Shown: positions 8,781 through 17,196 of the stretch, piece after piece | Numbering within the stretch: the first letter of the stretch is position 1 | How the letters are laid out: every line of letters starts with the position of its first letter | Assembly: GCF_024979255.1 (NCBI RefSeq) | Contig: NZ_JANLCN010000009.1 | Location: 124,001 to 188,000, forward strand | Direction of reading: 5' to 3' | Length of the DNA stretch: 64,000 bases | Origin: Herbiconiux moechotypicola | GTDB lineage: Bacteria; Actinomycetota; Actinomycetes; Actinomycetales; Microbacteriaceae | The notes under the pieces: model-generated | What the model saw: the letters and a program-made list of their open reading frames with translations, nothing else | Databases searched by the model: none | What the model was told of the DNA's origin: nothing | Program-made: the position numbers and the translations under genes

Positions 8781-10111
8781 GCGAGGCGCCGTCGGGCCAG
8801 CCGCCGTCGGGCCAGCCGCCGTCGGGGCAGCCGCCCTCGGGGGAGACGCCCACCATCGGCCGCCGCAGCTTCATCGGCGTCGGAGCCGCGTCGCTCGTCT
8901 CGGCCGGTGTCGGCTTCGCGGTGCTGCTGATCGCCCCGCGCATCCTCAGCGGCCCCGACACCGCCGACTTCCTGGCGTTCTGGTCGTTCCTGTTCGCGTG
9001 GTTCGGCATCCTGGGCGGACTCTCGGCCGAGTCCACCCGCGCCGTGCACGACAGCGACCGCCGGGCCGAACCCGCCGCCTCCCGGCGTGAGCCGCGGATG
9101 CTCGGGGTCGGCCTCGGTGTCGGTGTCGCGCTCGGCGTGCTGCTGTGGGCCACCGGGCTGTGGTGGGGGCCGCTCGTGCTCGGCCCCGCCCACGCCGGGC
9201 TCGCGCTGCCCCTCAGCGCCGCCGTGGCGCTGTTCTCGGGGCACGCGGTGATCGTGGGCGTGCTCGGCGGGCGGCTGCAGTGGAACACCTTCGCGCGGCT
9301 GGTCATCGGCGACTCGCTGCTGCGCATCCTGCTCGTCGTCGTGGCGGCGCTGGTCGCGGCCAGCGTGGCCGGGCTCGCGGTGGCGGCGAGCGTGGCGAGC
9401 GTCACCTGGCTGCTCGGGCTGCTCGTGTCGCCGACGCTCCGGCGCGCGGCGGCCGCACGGGCCGACGTCGGGCTCGGCCCGTTCCTGCGCCGCCTCGGGC
9501 ACGCCTGCCTCGCCTCGGGGTCGAGCGCGGTGCTCGTCGTCGGGTTCCCGGTGCTGCTGCGGCTCACCTCGAGCGAGGCGGTCTACGACGCCGCCGCGCC
9601 CATCCTGGTGGCCATCACCTTCACGCGGGCGCCCCTGCTCATCCCGCTCAACGCCTACCAGGGCGTCGCGATCGCGCACTTCCTCAACAACCGGTCGCTC
9701 GGCTTCCGGGCGCTCGTGCCCGTGGCGCGGCTGATCGCGCTCGTGGCGGTGGGCGGTGCCGTGCTCGGGGGGCTGCTCGGGCCGTTCCTGCTCACCTGGT
9801 ACTACGGGCCCGACTACGTGGTGGGGCCGTTCACGGTGGCCGGGCTGGTGCTCGCCGCCGGCATGCTCGCACTGCTCACCATCACCGGGGCGCTCTGTCT
9901 CGCGCTCGACTGGCACAGCGCGTACTCGGCCGGGTGGCTGGCGGCGACGGCGCTCGCCGTGGTGGTGCTGCTGCTGCCGCTCGGGCTCGAGCTGCGGGCG
10001 GTGCTGGCGCTGCTGCTCGGGCCTGTCGCGGGCCTCGTGGTGCACGCGGTGGCGCTGCGGCGGGCGCGGCCCGGCCCCGCCCCTTCGCCCGATCCCGAGG
10101 AGGCATCGTGA
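8777..10111 (+). CDS. polysaccharide flippase-like membrane protein
   Basis: A 444-residue protein with about twelve hydrophobic segments, like MOP-superfamily (Wzx/MurJ-type) exporters of lipid-linked glycans. It begins with a soluble tail of roughly 30 residues with SGQPP repeated in tandem, then SFIGVGAASLVSAGVGFAVL as the first membrane helix. The TRAPLLIPLNAYQGVAIAHF stretch and a charged loop before the last helices fit the fold. The GTG at 8777 is selected because the upstream ATG lies within the promoter. Its stop overlaps the next GT2 gene (GTGA). It would move the lipid-linked unit built by the nearby transferases. Membership in MOP is inferred from topology. Confidence 0.75.
   Translation: MSEAPSGQPPSGQPPSGQPPSGETPTIGRRSFIGVGAASLVSAGVGFAVLLIAPRILSGPDTADFLAFWSFLFAWFGILGGLSAESTRAVHDSDRRAEPAASRREPRMLGVGLGVGVALGVLLWATGLWWGPLVLGPAHAGLALPLSAAVALFSGHAVIVGVLGGRLQWNTFARLVIGDSLLRILLVVVAALVAASVAGLAVAASVASVTWLLGLLVSPTLRRAAAARADVGLGPFLRRLGHACLASGSSAVLVVGFPVLLRLTSSEAVYDAAAPILVAITFTRAPLLIPLNAYQGVAIAHFLNNRSLGFRALVPVARLIALVAVGGAVLGGLLGPFLLTWYYGPDYVVGPFTVAGLVLAAGMLALLTITGALCLALDWHSAYSAGWLAATALAVVVLLLPLGLELRAVLALLLGPVAGLVVHAVALRRARPGPAPSPDPEEAS
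8789..8833 (+). repeat. tandem 15-bp repeat, three units, coding SGQPP
   Basis: Three head-to-tail units of CCGTCGGGCCAGCCG (the third with one change) sit in the 5' end of the flippase gene, followed by a degenerate fourth unit. They encode repeated Ser-Gly-Gln-Pro-Pro in the cytosolic tail. Such repeats can change copy number by slippage. Confidence 0.9.
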
Positions 10112-10893
10112 CCGACGACATCCGCGCCAGCGTGTGCATGGCCACCTACAACGGCGCCGCCTACGTGGCGGAGCAGATCGAGTCGATCGTGGCGCAGCTC
10201 GGTCCGCACGACGAGCTCGTCGTCGTCGACGACTGCTCCACCGACGACACCGCGGCCGTCGTGGTGCGCACGGCGGAACGGCTGGGGGAGTCGCGCATCC
10301 TGCTCACGAAGACCGACACCAACGTCGGCTACGTGCGCGCGTTCGAGGCGGCGATCCGGCGCTCCCGCGGCCGCTTCGTGTTCCTCTCCGATCAAGACGA
10401 CGTGTGGCTGCCCGGCCGGCACGAGGACATGATCGCAGGCCTGTCGCGCGCGCTCGTCGTGGCCGGCAACCACTCCATCCTCGGCCGCGACGGCGCCCGG
10501 CTCTGGTACCCGCCGCTGCGCGCCCGCACCTCGCGCCACCACCTCGCGAACCTGGTCGCGATCATGATCGGCTACCGGCCCTACTTCGGCTGCGCGATGG
10601 GCTTCCGGCGCGAGGCGATCGACGACGGCATCCTGCCCTTCCCCGGCTACCTCACCGAGTCGCACGACGTGTGGATCGCCATCACCGGCAACGTGCGCCG
10701 CAGCATCCGGCATCTCGACCGCGACGTCACCGCCCGCCGTCTCCACGACTCCAACCAGACCCCGCTGGGCCTCCGCGGCCTCCCCACCATCCTCCGCGCC
10801 CGCCTCATGCTCGCCCGCCTCGTGCTCCTCGCCACCACCCGTCGTCGCGCCGCCCTCCGCAGCCTCCGCGCCCGCCGCTCCGCCCGCCCTTGA
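10108..10893 (+). CDS. glycosyltransferase family 2
   Basis: A 261-residue GT2 enzyme with SVCMATYNGAAYVAEQIESI, VVVDDCSTDDT and FLSDQDDVWLPG. The YNG and SDQDDVW motifs are typical of rhamnosyl- or galactosyltransferases acting on lipid-linked O-antigen intermediates. The GTG start overlaps the flippase stop (GTGA), and GAGGAGG lies just upstream. The C-terminus is very Arg-rich, suggesting peripheral membrane binding. It ends 43 bp before a convergent GT2 gene. Confidence 0.88.
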   Translation: MTDDIRASVCMATYNGAAYVAEQIESIVAQLGPHDELVVVDDCSTDDTAAVVVRTAERLGESRILLTKTDTNVGYVRAFEAAIRRSRGRFVFLSDQDDVWLPGRHEDMIAGLSRALVVAGNHSILGRDGARLWYPPLRARTSRHHLANLVAIMIGYRPYFGCAMGFRREAIDDGILPFPGYLTESHDVWIAITGNVRRSIRHLDRDVTARRLHDSNQTPLGLRGLPTILRARLMLARLVLLATTRRRAALRSLRARRSARP

Positions 10894-10897
10894 CGTC

Positions 10898-10912
10898 GCG
10901 CCCGCAGGGCGC
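10898..10912. terminator. possible bidirectional terminator hairpin
   Basis: GCGCCC-GCA-GGGCGC forms a 6-bp stem in the 43-bp gap between two convergent glycosyltransferase genes. It has no T-tract, so intrinsic termination is uncertain. Confidence 0.3.
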
Positions 10913-10936
10913 AGGGCGGCGGATGCGCGCGGCAGG

Positions 10937-11818
10937 TCAGCCGAGCGCGTGGCGGAGCAGAGCGCGCCGGGCGACGGGGTCGCCGGCGCGGAGCGCGGCG
11001 GGCAGCTCGGTGAGCGCGTTGAGGCGCGAGGTGAGGTGCAGGCGCGCCGCCCGGGAGGCGCGGCCCCACCCGGCGGCGGCGGTCCGTGCCGTCACCTCGG
11101 CGAACAGCGCCGACTCCTCGCCGAACTTGGTCGCGTCGGGCCCGGTGAGCGCCGACACGCTGCCCGCGTGCCTCCGGTACTGGAACACCGTCTCGTCGTC
11201 GAGCAGCAGCGACCCGCCCGCGAGCACCACGTCGACGATCAGCGCGAGGTCTTGCACCACCTCGAACCCGGGCCGGAACCCGAACCGCACCAGATCGTCG
11301 CGCCGCCACACCAGCGACGGGAAGTACGCCCAGTTCCCGTGCAGCAGACTCGTGAGCAGTCGCTCGCCCGAGAACTCCCGCGCCCCCGAGCCGCCGAACC
11401 GCACCATGCCCTTCACCCGGTCGGCGAGCGGCCGGTGCACCGCCCCCGCCGCATCGATCACCTCGACCCCCGGCTGCACGATCGCAGCCCCCGGGTGCGC
11501 GTCGACCAGCGAGCGCACCCGCCCCACGAACCCCGGCAGCATCCGGTCGTCGCACCCCATGAGCACCACCCGCTCGTGCTCGGCCAGCCGCACGCACTCG
11601 CGGAAGTTGCCCCCCACGCCGAGGTTCTCCGCGTTGCGCAGATACCGGATGCGCGGGTCGCCGAGCGACTGCACCCACCGCCCCGGCTCGGTGTCGGGGT
11701 AGACATCGTCGACCACGACGAGCCTCCAGTCGGGATCGCTCTGCGCGAGCACGCTCTGCACCGCCTCCCGCAGATGGTCGGGGCGCCCCCAGAACGGCAT
11801 CATGATGTCGAGGGTCAC
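10937..11818 (-). CDS. glycosyltransferase family 2
   Basis: A 293-residue GT2 protein. It shows DIMMPFWGRPDHLREAVQSV, VVVDDVYPD, LGVGGNFRECV and MGCDDRMLPGF (a DD metal site). The C-terminal part is Ala/Arg-rich. The GTG start overlaps the stop of the O-antigen-ligase-like gene (GTGA). It is the last gene of a three-gene minus-strand operon with two O-antigen ligase paralogues. The sugar specificity cannot be told. Confidence 0.88.
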   Translation of the reverse strand: MTLDIMMPFWGRPDHLREAVQSVLAQSDPDWRLVVVDDVYPDTEPGRWVQSLGDPRIRYLRNAENLGVGGNFRECVRLAEHERVVLMGCDDRMLPGFVGRVRSLVDAHPGAAIVQPGVEVIDAAGAVHRPLADRVKGMVRFGGSGAREFSGERLLTSLLHGNWAYFPSLVWRRDDLVRFGFRPGFEVVQDLALIVDVVLAGGSLLLDDETVFQYRRHAGSVSALTGPDATKFGEESALFAEVTARTAAAGWGRASRAARLHLTSRLNALTELPAALRAGDPVARRALLRHALG

Positions 11819-13131
11819 TCCGCGGGCACCCCCTCGTGCGGTTCGTCGGCGCGCCGGAGCCGCACCCGCCAGCTGAGGTCGCGCGCGGCCTTCACCGAGC
11901 AGATCACGAGCATCAGCCAGCCGTACTCCACGAGCATGATGCTCTCCGCCATCGAGGTGGCGATGAGCACCACCAGCACGAGGGCGGTCCAGAGGAAGAC
12001 GATGCTCTTCTTCGACGCCGCGAGCACCCAGGCGCGCCCGAAGGTGAGCCCCACGAATCCGACGAAGATCACGAAGCCCACCAGTCCGGTCTGGAAGTAC
12101 ACGTCGATGAAGGCGTTGAGGGCCGAGGTGTGCGAGCGGTTGCCGATCACGTCGAGCGCGAAGAACGGCGACACGCTGCTGCGCCAGTAGCCCGCCCAGC
12201 CCCAGCCCTCGAGGGGGTTGAGCTCGATCAGCCGCCACAGCTCGCGCCAGATCTCGAGCCGGTAGGTGAACTCGCGCCGGGTGGAGAGGATCTCGAGGAT
12301 GCGCCCGCGCATGAGGAAGGCCACCACGAGCCCGGCGAGCGAGAGCGCCAGCAGCACGAAGTGCCAGCCCCGCCGCGTCTCGGGCGCCGCGCGGCGCAAC
12401 AGCAGCAGCACCCCCGCGGCCAGCGCCGTGACCACCGCGACCGCGGTCGTGACCGGAGACCCCGAGAGCACGATCGCCGCCAGACCGATCGCCACGCTGT
12501 ACACCGCGGTGCCCCGGCGCACCGACCTCGTGGCCCACTCGATCGCGAAGGTCACGACGGCCAGCAGCGCCACGAATCCCACCATGTTGCGCGTGCCGAG
12601 CACACCCTGGATCGGCCCCGCCGTCGACAGCGCCCCGGTGATGCCGAGGAACCGGATGGGCGCGTCCAGCAGCGCACCCGCCACGATCTCGAGCACGAGC
12701 GACACGGTGAGCACCACCCGCAGCACGTCGCCGAGTGCGCGCACGATCTGGATGAGGTCGCGCACCACCGCGACGTACACGCCGAGGAAGGCGTAAGCGA
12801 GCAGGTAGGCGATGCCGTTGAGGCTCGACGGCACGTACTTGCTCCAGAACACGGTGAGCACGCACCAGCCGAGGAACAGCAGCAGCGAGATGGGCAGCAG
12901 CCCGTGCCAGTCGAGGCGGTCCCACCGCCCGGCGAAGGAGAGGGCGGCGAACACCACCAGGGCACTGACGATGGCGATGAGGCCGGGCCAGCCGAGGGTG
13001 GCCCGGATGAGGAACGAGCCGAACGCCGTGGCGAGGATCGTGACGGTGAGCGCTTTCGCGAACCGGGTCGAGCCGAAGAACTCCAGCACCGCGGCGGCGG
13101 CCGGATGCGCGGACCGGGCAGCAGGGGTCAC
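11815..13131 (-). CDS. O-antigen ligase/polymerase-like membrane protein (copy 2)
   Basis: A 438-residue protein with about ten to twelve hydrophobic segments and one large outer loop. It carries GPIQGVLGTRNMVGF, YRLEIWRELWRLI, then NPLEGWGWAGYWRSSVSPFF and SHTSALNAFIDVYFQTG. These Arg- and His-containing motifs are typical of the Wzy_C/WaaL superfamily, which joins or polymerises undecaprenyl-linked glycans at the outer face. The GTG start overlaps the stop of the upstream paralogue (GTGA). Whether it is a polymerase or a ligase cannot be decided from sequence. Confidence 0.8.
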   Translation of the reverse strand: MTPAARSAHPAAAAVLEFFGSTRFAKALTVTILATAFGSFLIRATLGWPGLIAIVSALVVFAALSFAGRWDRLDWHGLLPISLLLFLGWCVLTVFWSKYVPSSLNGIAYLLAYAFLGVYVAVVRDLIQIVRALGDVLRVVLTVSLVLEIVAGALLDAPIRFLGITGALSTAGPIQGVLGTRNMVGFVALLAVVTFAIEWATRSVRRGTAVYSVAIGLAAIVLSGSPVTTAVAVVTALAAGVLLLLRRAAPETRRGWHFVLLALSLAGLVVAFLMRGRILEILSTRREFTYRLEIWRELWRLIELNPLEGWGWAGYWRSSVSPFFALDVIGNRSHTSALNAFIDVYFQTGLVGFVIFVGFVGLTFGRAWVLAASKKSIVFLWTALVLVVLIATSMAESIMLVEYGWLMLVICSVKAARDLSWRVRLRRADEPHEGVPAE

Positions 13132-14483
13132 GGCGCGGTCGCGACCGGTGCCGCCTTCGGCACCGTCTCGATCCCGGTGAGGTCGAGCCCCACGTCGGTC
13201 TGCTCGATCTTGCTCTTCACGCCGATCGCGACGAGCAGCAGCCACCCGCCCTCGACGAGGAGGCGGCTCTCCACCAGGCTCTGCACGAGCAGCGCCGTGA
13301 GGATGAGCGCGGGCGCGAGCGTCACCGCGAGGTGGGGCAGGGGGCGCCCGCGGCCGTCGAGGGAGGTGTCGACCGCGAACCACCACGAGCGGTGCCAGCT
13401 GCCGAGCACGAAGAAGGCGAACAGCGCCAACCCCACGAACCCGAGCTGCAGCCACACGTCGAGCCAGGCGTCGTGCGCCTGCAGATAGGTGACCCCGTTG
13501 CGCACGGCGAGCCCGTCGAAGGGCTCCACCCACGGCACCCAGTAGCTCACCCAGCCCCAGCCGAACACGGGCCGCTCCGAGGCCAGCGACACCACCGAGT
13601 TCCAGATGTCGACGCGCCCCGTGAGGTCGTCCGACTTGCCGAACAGCCCGAGCAGCGTGCTCCATGATGCGCTCACCGCCACCACGGCCGCCACCGCCAG
13701 TGCCGCCGTCGCCACCGCCACGCCCATCCGGCGCCCCGGGCCCACCCGGCGTGCCAGAAGCAGCACCCCGAGCATCCCGGCGGTCACGACCAGCGCGGCG
13801 ATCACGGTGGCCGAGCGGGTGAGGGCGAGCACCACGACCGCGGTCACCAGCCAGGCCACGGCCGGGCGGGTGCGCACCAGCTTCTGGGCCAGCAGCACCC
13901 CCACGGTCACGAGCGCGAGCAGCGCGACGAAGGCGAGCAGGTTGCGGTTGCCCACGATGCCCTGGATGGGGCCGCCGGTGAAGAGGTCGGCCTGCGTCCA
14001 GTAGAACGCGTTCGGCACCTTCTGGCCGGAGTAGTCGGTGAAGAAGGGCAGGACGGGCTGCCGCACGAAGATCGCGGCCACGAGCTCGAACGCCACCGAG
14101 AGACCGAGGATCGCGGTGAACGCGCGCGAGGCCGCGAGCGCGAGCTGGGGCCATCCGTTCGCGACCGCGAGGAACAGGGCGCAGAGAGTGGTGGCGGCCT
14201 GCGCGAGGATGCCGAGCACCGTCGCCCCGGGGTACGCCGACCACGCTAGCGAGAGCACCATGAGCGTCGCGAGCAGCAGGAGGGTGCGGGGCAGACGCCG
14301 GGGGTCGAGCCGTCGCCACAGCCCCCGGCGCGTCATCAGCACCGCGACGGCGGCCGTGATCGCGGCGACGAGCGCGAGGTAGCCCCACCAGCCGAGGAGG
14401 TTGCGCCAGAAGTCGCCGGCGAACGCCGTGAACACCACGAGCACCGAGAGGGCCTTCGTGGTGGCGTCGACGGGGTAGCGCAT
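13128..14483 (-). CDS. O-antigen ligase/polymerase-like membrane protein (copy 1)
   Basis: A 451-residue membrane protein paralogous to the next gene. It shares GPIQGIVGNRNLLAFVALLA, GRVDIWNSVVSLASERPVFG, WGWVSYWVPWVEPF and the YLQAHDAWLDVWLQLGFVG block that marks the Wzy_C large loop. Members act outside the membrane on lipid-linked saccharides. The ATG at 14483 follows TAGGCT by seven bases, consistent with a leaderless operon start. Tandem paralogues suggest one polymerase and one ligase, or two acceptors; this is inference. Confidence 0.8.
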   Translation of the reverse strand: MRYPVDATTKALSVLVVFTAFAGDFWRNLLGWWGYLALVAAITAAVAVLMTRRGLWRRLDPRRLPRTLLLLATLMVLSLAWSAYPGATVLGILAQAATTLCALFLAVANGWPQLALAASRAFTAILGLSVAFELVAAIFVRQPVLPFFTDYSGQKVPNAFYWTQADLFTGGPIQGIVGNRNLLAFVALLALVTVGVLLAQKLVRTRPAVAWLVTAVVVLALTRSATVIAALVVTAGMLGVLLLARRVGPGRRMGVAVATAALAVAAVVAVSASWSTLLGLFGKSDDLTGRVDIWNSVVSLASERPVFGWGWVSYWVPWVEPFDGLAVRNGVTYLQAHDAWLDVWLQLGFVGLALFAFFVLGSWHRSWWFAVDTSLDGRGRPLPHLAVTLAPALILTALLVQSLVESRLLVEGGWLLLVAIGVKSKIEQTDVGLDLTGIETVPKAAPVATAP

Positions 14484-14490
14484 GGCGAAC

Positions 14491-14496
14491 AGCCTA
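14491..14496 (-). promoter_or_regulatory. -10 element for leaderless O-antigen-ligase operon
   Basis: TAGGCT on the minus strand is followed by seven bases and then ATG at 14483. There is no Shine-Dalgarno sequence in between. Confidence 0.5.
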
Positions 14497-14552
14497 CTTC
14501 TCGGGGCGCCCCGGCCGCGGCCGAGGGGGCGAGGCGGATGCGGGGGCGGCGA

Positions 14553-15731
14553 TCAGACGAAGGCGGCTGCGCCCGTGAGGCTGCGGCCCACGATGAGCGT
14601 GTTCATCTCGCGGGTGCCCTCGTAGGAGTAGAGCGCCTCGGCGTCGGCGAAGTGCCGGGCCACGTCGTAGTCGAGGACGATGCCGTTGCCGCCGAGCACC
14701 TCGCGGCACCACGCGACCGTCTCGCGCATCCGGGCCGTGGTGAAGGCCTTCGCGAGCGCGGAGTGCTCGTCGCGCTGGGTGCCGTCGTCGAGCATCTGAG
14801 ACACCCGCACCACCATGCCGAGGCTGGCCGTGATGTTGCCCATCGACTTCACCAGCAGGTCCTGGATGAGCTGGTGGCCGGCGATCGGCTTGCCGAACTG
14901 CACGCGCTCCTTCGCGTAGCGCAGCGCCGCCTCGTAGGCGCCGATGGAGTTGCCCACCGCGGCCCACGCCACCTCGGCACGGGTGAGGCGCAGCACCTTC
15001 GCGGTGTCGCGGAACGAGTTCGCGCCCTGCAGCCGCAGGCTCTCCGGCACCCGCACGTCCTCGAGCGTGATGTCGGCGTTCTGCACGATGCGCAGGCTCT
15101 GTTTGCCCTGGATCTTCGTGGCCGAGTAGCCGGGCGTCGAGGTGGGCACGATGAAGCCCTTCACCTGGCCGTCGGCGGCGTCCTTCGCCCAGATGACGGT
15201 GATGTCGCTCACGGTGGCGTTGCCGATCCAGCGCTTGGAGCCGTTCAGCACCCACTCGTCCCCGTCGCGGGTGGCCACGGTGCGCAGGCCCTGCGCCGAG
15301 TCGGAGCCGGAGAGCGGCTCGGTGAGGCCGAAGGCGCCCACCACCTCGCCCGCGGCCATCCGCGGCAGCCACTCGGCGCGCTGCTCCGGCGATCCGGTGA
15401 CGCTGATCGAGCCCATGGCGAGCCCGTTCTGCACGCCCACGAGGGTGGCCACGCTCGCGTCGACGCGGGCGAGCTCGAGCGCCACGAAGCCGCGGAACAC
15501 GGCGGAGTTCTCGAACGGCTTCGTCTCCTCCCAGGCGAAGCCGAACACGCCCGTCGAGGCGAGGCCGGGCATGATGCCCTCGGGCATGGTGGCGCTCTGC
15601 CAGTGCTCGTTCACGACCGGCTTCACCGCCGTCTCGAGGTGGGCGCGCAGTCGCGCGAGCGCCGCCTGCTCCTCGTCGCTGAGGAGGGAGGCGTAGTCGT
15701 AGAAGTCGCTGACCAGGGGTTCGAAGCTCAT
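14553..15731 (-). CDS. acyl-CoA dehydrogenase, glutaryl-CoA dehydrogenase-like
   Basis: A 392-residue flavoprotein of the acyl-CoA dehydrogenase family. It shows FGLTEPLSGSDSAQGL (flavin/substrate region), RWIGNATVSDITVIWAKD and the C-terminal SYEGTREMNTLIVGRSLTG. In that last motif Glu371 sits where glutaryl-CoA dehydrogenases place the catalytic base. It oxidises an acyl-CoA at the alpha-beta bond, passing electrons to ETF. The ATG at 15731 follows TATGCT by eight bases. It has no evident link to the glycan genes. A purely alpha-beta-oxidising relative rather than a decarboxylating enzyme is possible. Confidence 0.88.
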   Translation of the reverse strand: MSFEPLVSDFYDYASLLSDEEQAALARLRAHLETAVKPVVNEHWQSATMPEGIMPGLASTGVFGFAWEETKPFENSAVFRGFVALELARVDASVATLVGVQNGLAMGSISVTGSPEQRAEWLPRMAAGEVVGAFGLTEPLSGSDSAQGLRTVATRDGDEWVLNGSKRWIGNATVSDITVIWAKDAADGQVKGFIVPTSTPGYSATKIQGKQSLRIVQNADITLEDVRVPESLRLQGANSFRDTAKVLRLTRAEVAWAAVGNSIGAYEAALRYAKERVQFGKPIAGHQLIQDLLVKSMGNITASLGMVVRVSQMLDDGTQRDEHSALAKAFTTARMRETVAWCREVLGGNGIVLDYDVARHFADAEALYSYEGTREMNTLIVGRSLTGAAAFV

Positions 15732-15739
15732 GGCCGGTG

Positions 15740-15745
15740 AGCATA
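15740..15745 (-). promoter_or_regulatory. -10 element for acyl-CoA dehydrogenase gene
   Basis: TATGCT on the minus strand precedes ATG 15731 by eight bases, the same leaderless layout as elsewhere in the window. Confidence 0.45.
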
Positions 15746-15875
15746 GCGAGCGACCGGATGCGGGCACGGCGGCTTGGTAGTTTTGTTCCAACCGCCCGCG
15801 ACCCGTGCTCCGCACGGCTTGTAGGGGGCACATAACCGGCTTCGGCGCCGGCCGGCACGGAACGAGATTGGGACC

Positions 15876-17156
15876 ATGTTCGTAGCGATCGGCAACACCC
15901 CCCGCCCCTACGCCTGGGGGTCGGCCACGGCCATCCCCGAGCTGCTCGGCACGCCCGTCACCGGCGAGCCGCAGGCCGAGCTCTGGCTGGGCGCGCATCC
16001 CGGCAGCCCGAGCCAGGTGCTCGACCCCGCCGAGACGGGCGGTGCCGGCGACCTCGCCGCGTGGATCGCCTCTGACCCGACGCGCATCGTGGGGCGGCAG
16101 GGGTCGCTGCCCTACCTGCTCAAGATCCTGGCCGCGGGCGCCCCGCTCTCGCTCCAGGCGCATCCCACCCTCGAGCGGGCCCGGGAGGGCTTCGCCCGCG
16201 AGAACGCGGCGGGCGTCGCGCTCGACGACCCGACCCGCAACTACAAGGACGCCCTGCACAAGCCCGAACTCGTGGTGGCGCTGAGCGAGCGCTACGACGC
16301 CCTGTGCGGCTTCCGCCCGCTCGACGAGGTGCGCGAGATCGTCGACCTGCTCGTCACGATCGACAACGCGCAGACCGCCCCGCGGTGGGAGCTCTACGGC
16401 CCGATGGTGCACCTCCTCGAAGACTCGGTGACCCTCACCGAGACCGATGCCGAGATCCTGCAGTCGGTGGTGGCCTGGCTGCTCGGGGGCGGAGAGGAGG
16501 TGTCGGCGCTCGTCGGTCACCTCGTGCGCACCGCCGAGAAGGCGCTGCACCCCGCGCACGCGCACCTCACCGACCCCTACACGGCCTCGCTCGAGACCGT
16601 GGTGCGGCTCTCGGAGGAGTACCCGGGCGACCCCGGCATCGTCATCTCGCTGCTGCTCAACCGCGTCACCCTGCAGCGCGGCGAGGCGCTGTACCTGCCG
16701 GCCGGCAACATCCACGCCTACCTCTCGGGGCTCGGCGTGGAGCTCATGGCCGCGAGCGACAACGTGCTGCGCGGGGGCCTCACCCCGAAGCACATCGACG
16801 TGCCCGAGCTGCTCGAGGTGCTCGACTTCGACCCGCTGCCCGTGCCCTACCTCGAGCCGCAGCAGCCGTCCGCCGGGCTGCAGCTGTTCGTGCCCGACGT
16901 GCCCGACTTCGTGCTCGCCCGCGTCGAGCCCGGGCTGGGGGCGGATGCGCCCACCTCGGTCGCGTACACCCCGTTCGGTGCGGCGATCGGCATCTGCGTG
17001 GCGGGCTCGCTGAGCATCGCCGGCGCGTCGGGCTCGCACGCGCTCGTGCGCGGCGACGCCGTCTTCGTCACCCCCGACGAGGGCGAGCTCACGGTCTCGG
17101 GCACCGGCACCCTCTTCCTCGCCGCTCCCGGCGCCCCCGCGCACCTGCTGCCGTAG
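15876..17156 (+). CDS. manA: mannose-6-phosphate isomerase, class I
   Basis: Interconverts fructose-6-phosphate and mannose-6-phosphate, the first step toward GDP-mannose for mannosylated envelope glycans. The 426-residue protein shows the type I zinc ligands: Gln94 and His96 in LSLQAHP, Glu131 in HKPE and His280 in PAGNIHAYLSG. The catalytic Arg299 is in NVLRGGLTPKHID. Length matches bacterial class I enzymes. It is monocistronic here, convergent with the GlxA/AraC-type regulator. It fits the mannose or rhamnose demand of the neighbouring surface glycan genes. Confidence 0.95.
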   Translation: MFVAIGNTPRPYAWGSATAIPELLGTPVTGEPQAELWLGAHPGSPSQVLDPAETGGAGDLAAWIASDPTRIVGRQGSLPYLLKILAAGAPLSLQAHPTLERAREGFARENAAGVALDDPTRNYKDALHKPELVVALSERYDALCGFRPLDEVREIVDLLVTIDNAQTAPRWELYGPMVHLLEDSVTLTETDAEILQSVVAWLLGGGEEVSALVGHLVRTAEKALHPAHAHLTDPYTASLETVVRLSEEYPGDPGIVISLLLNRVTLQRGEALYLPAGNIHAYLSGLGVELMAASDNVLRGGLTPKHIDVPELLEVLDFDPLPVPYLEPQQPSAGLQLFVPDVPDFVLARVEPGLGADAPTSVAYTPFGAAIGICVAGSLSIAGASGSHALVRGDAVFVTPDEGELTVSGTGTLFLAAPGAPAHLLP

Positions 17157-17196
17157 CGCCCGGCGCCCGGCTCCGCGCGGCGCGTCGCGACGCGGG

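Noticed and set aside
8789-8833. Three 15-bp units considered as a CRISPR or other array
   Set aside because: They are contiguous, in frame, with no spacers, and encode SGQPP in the flippase tail.
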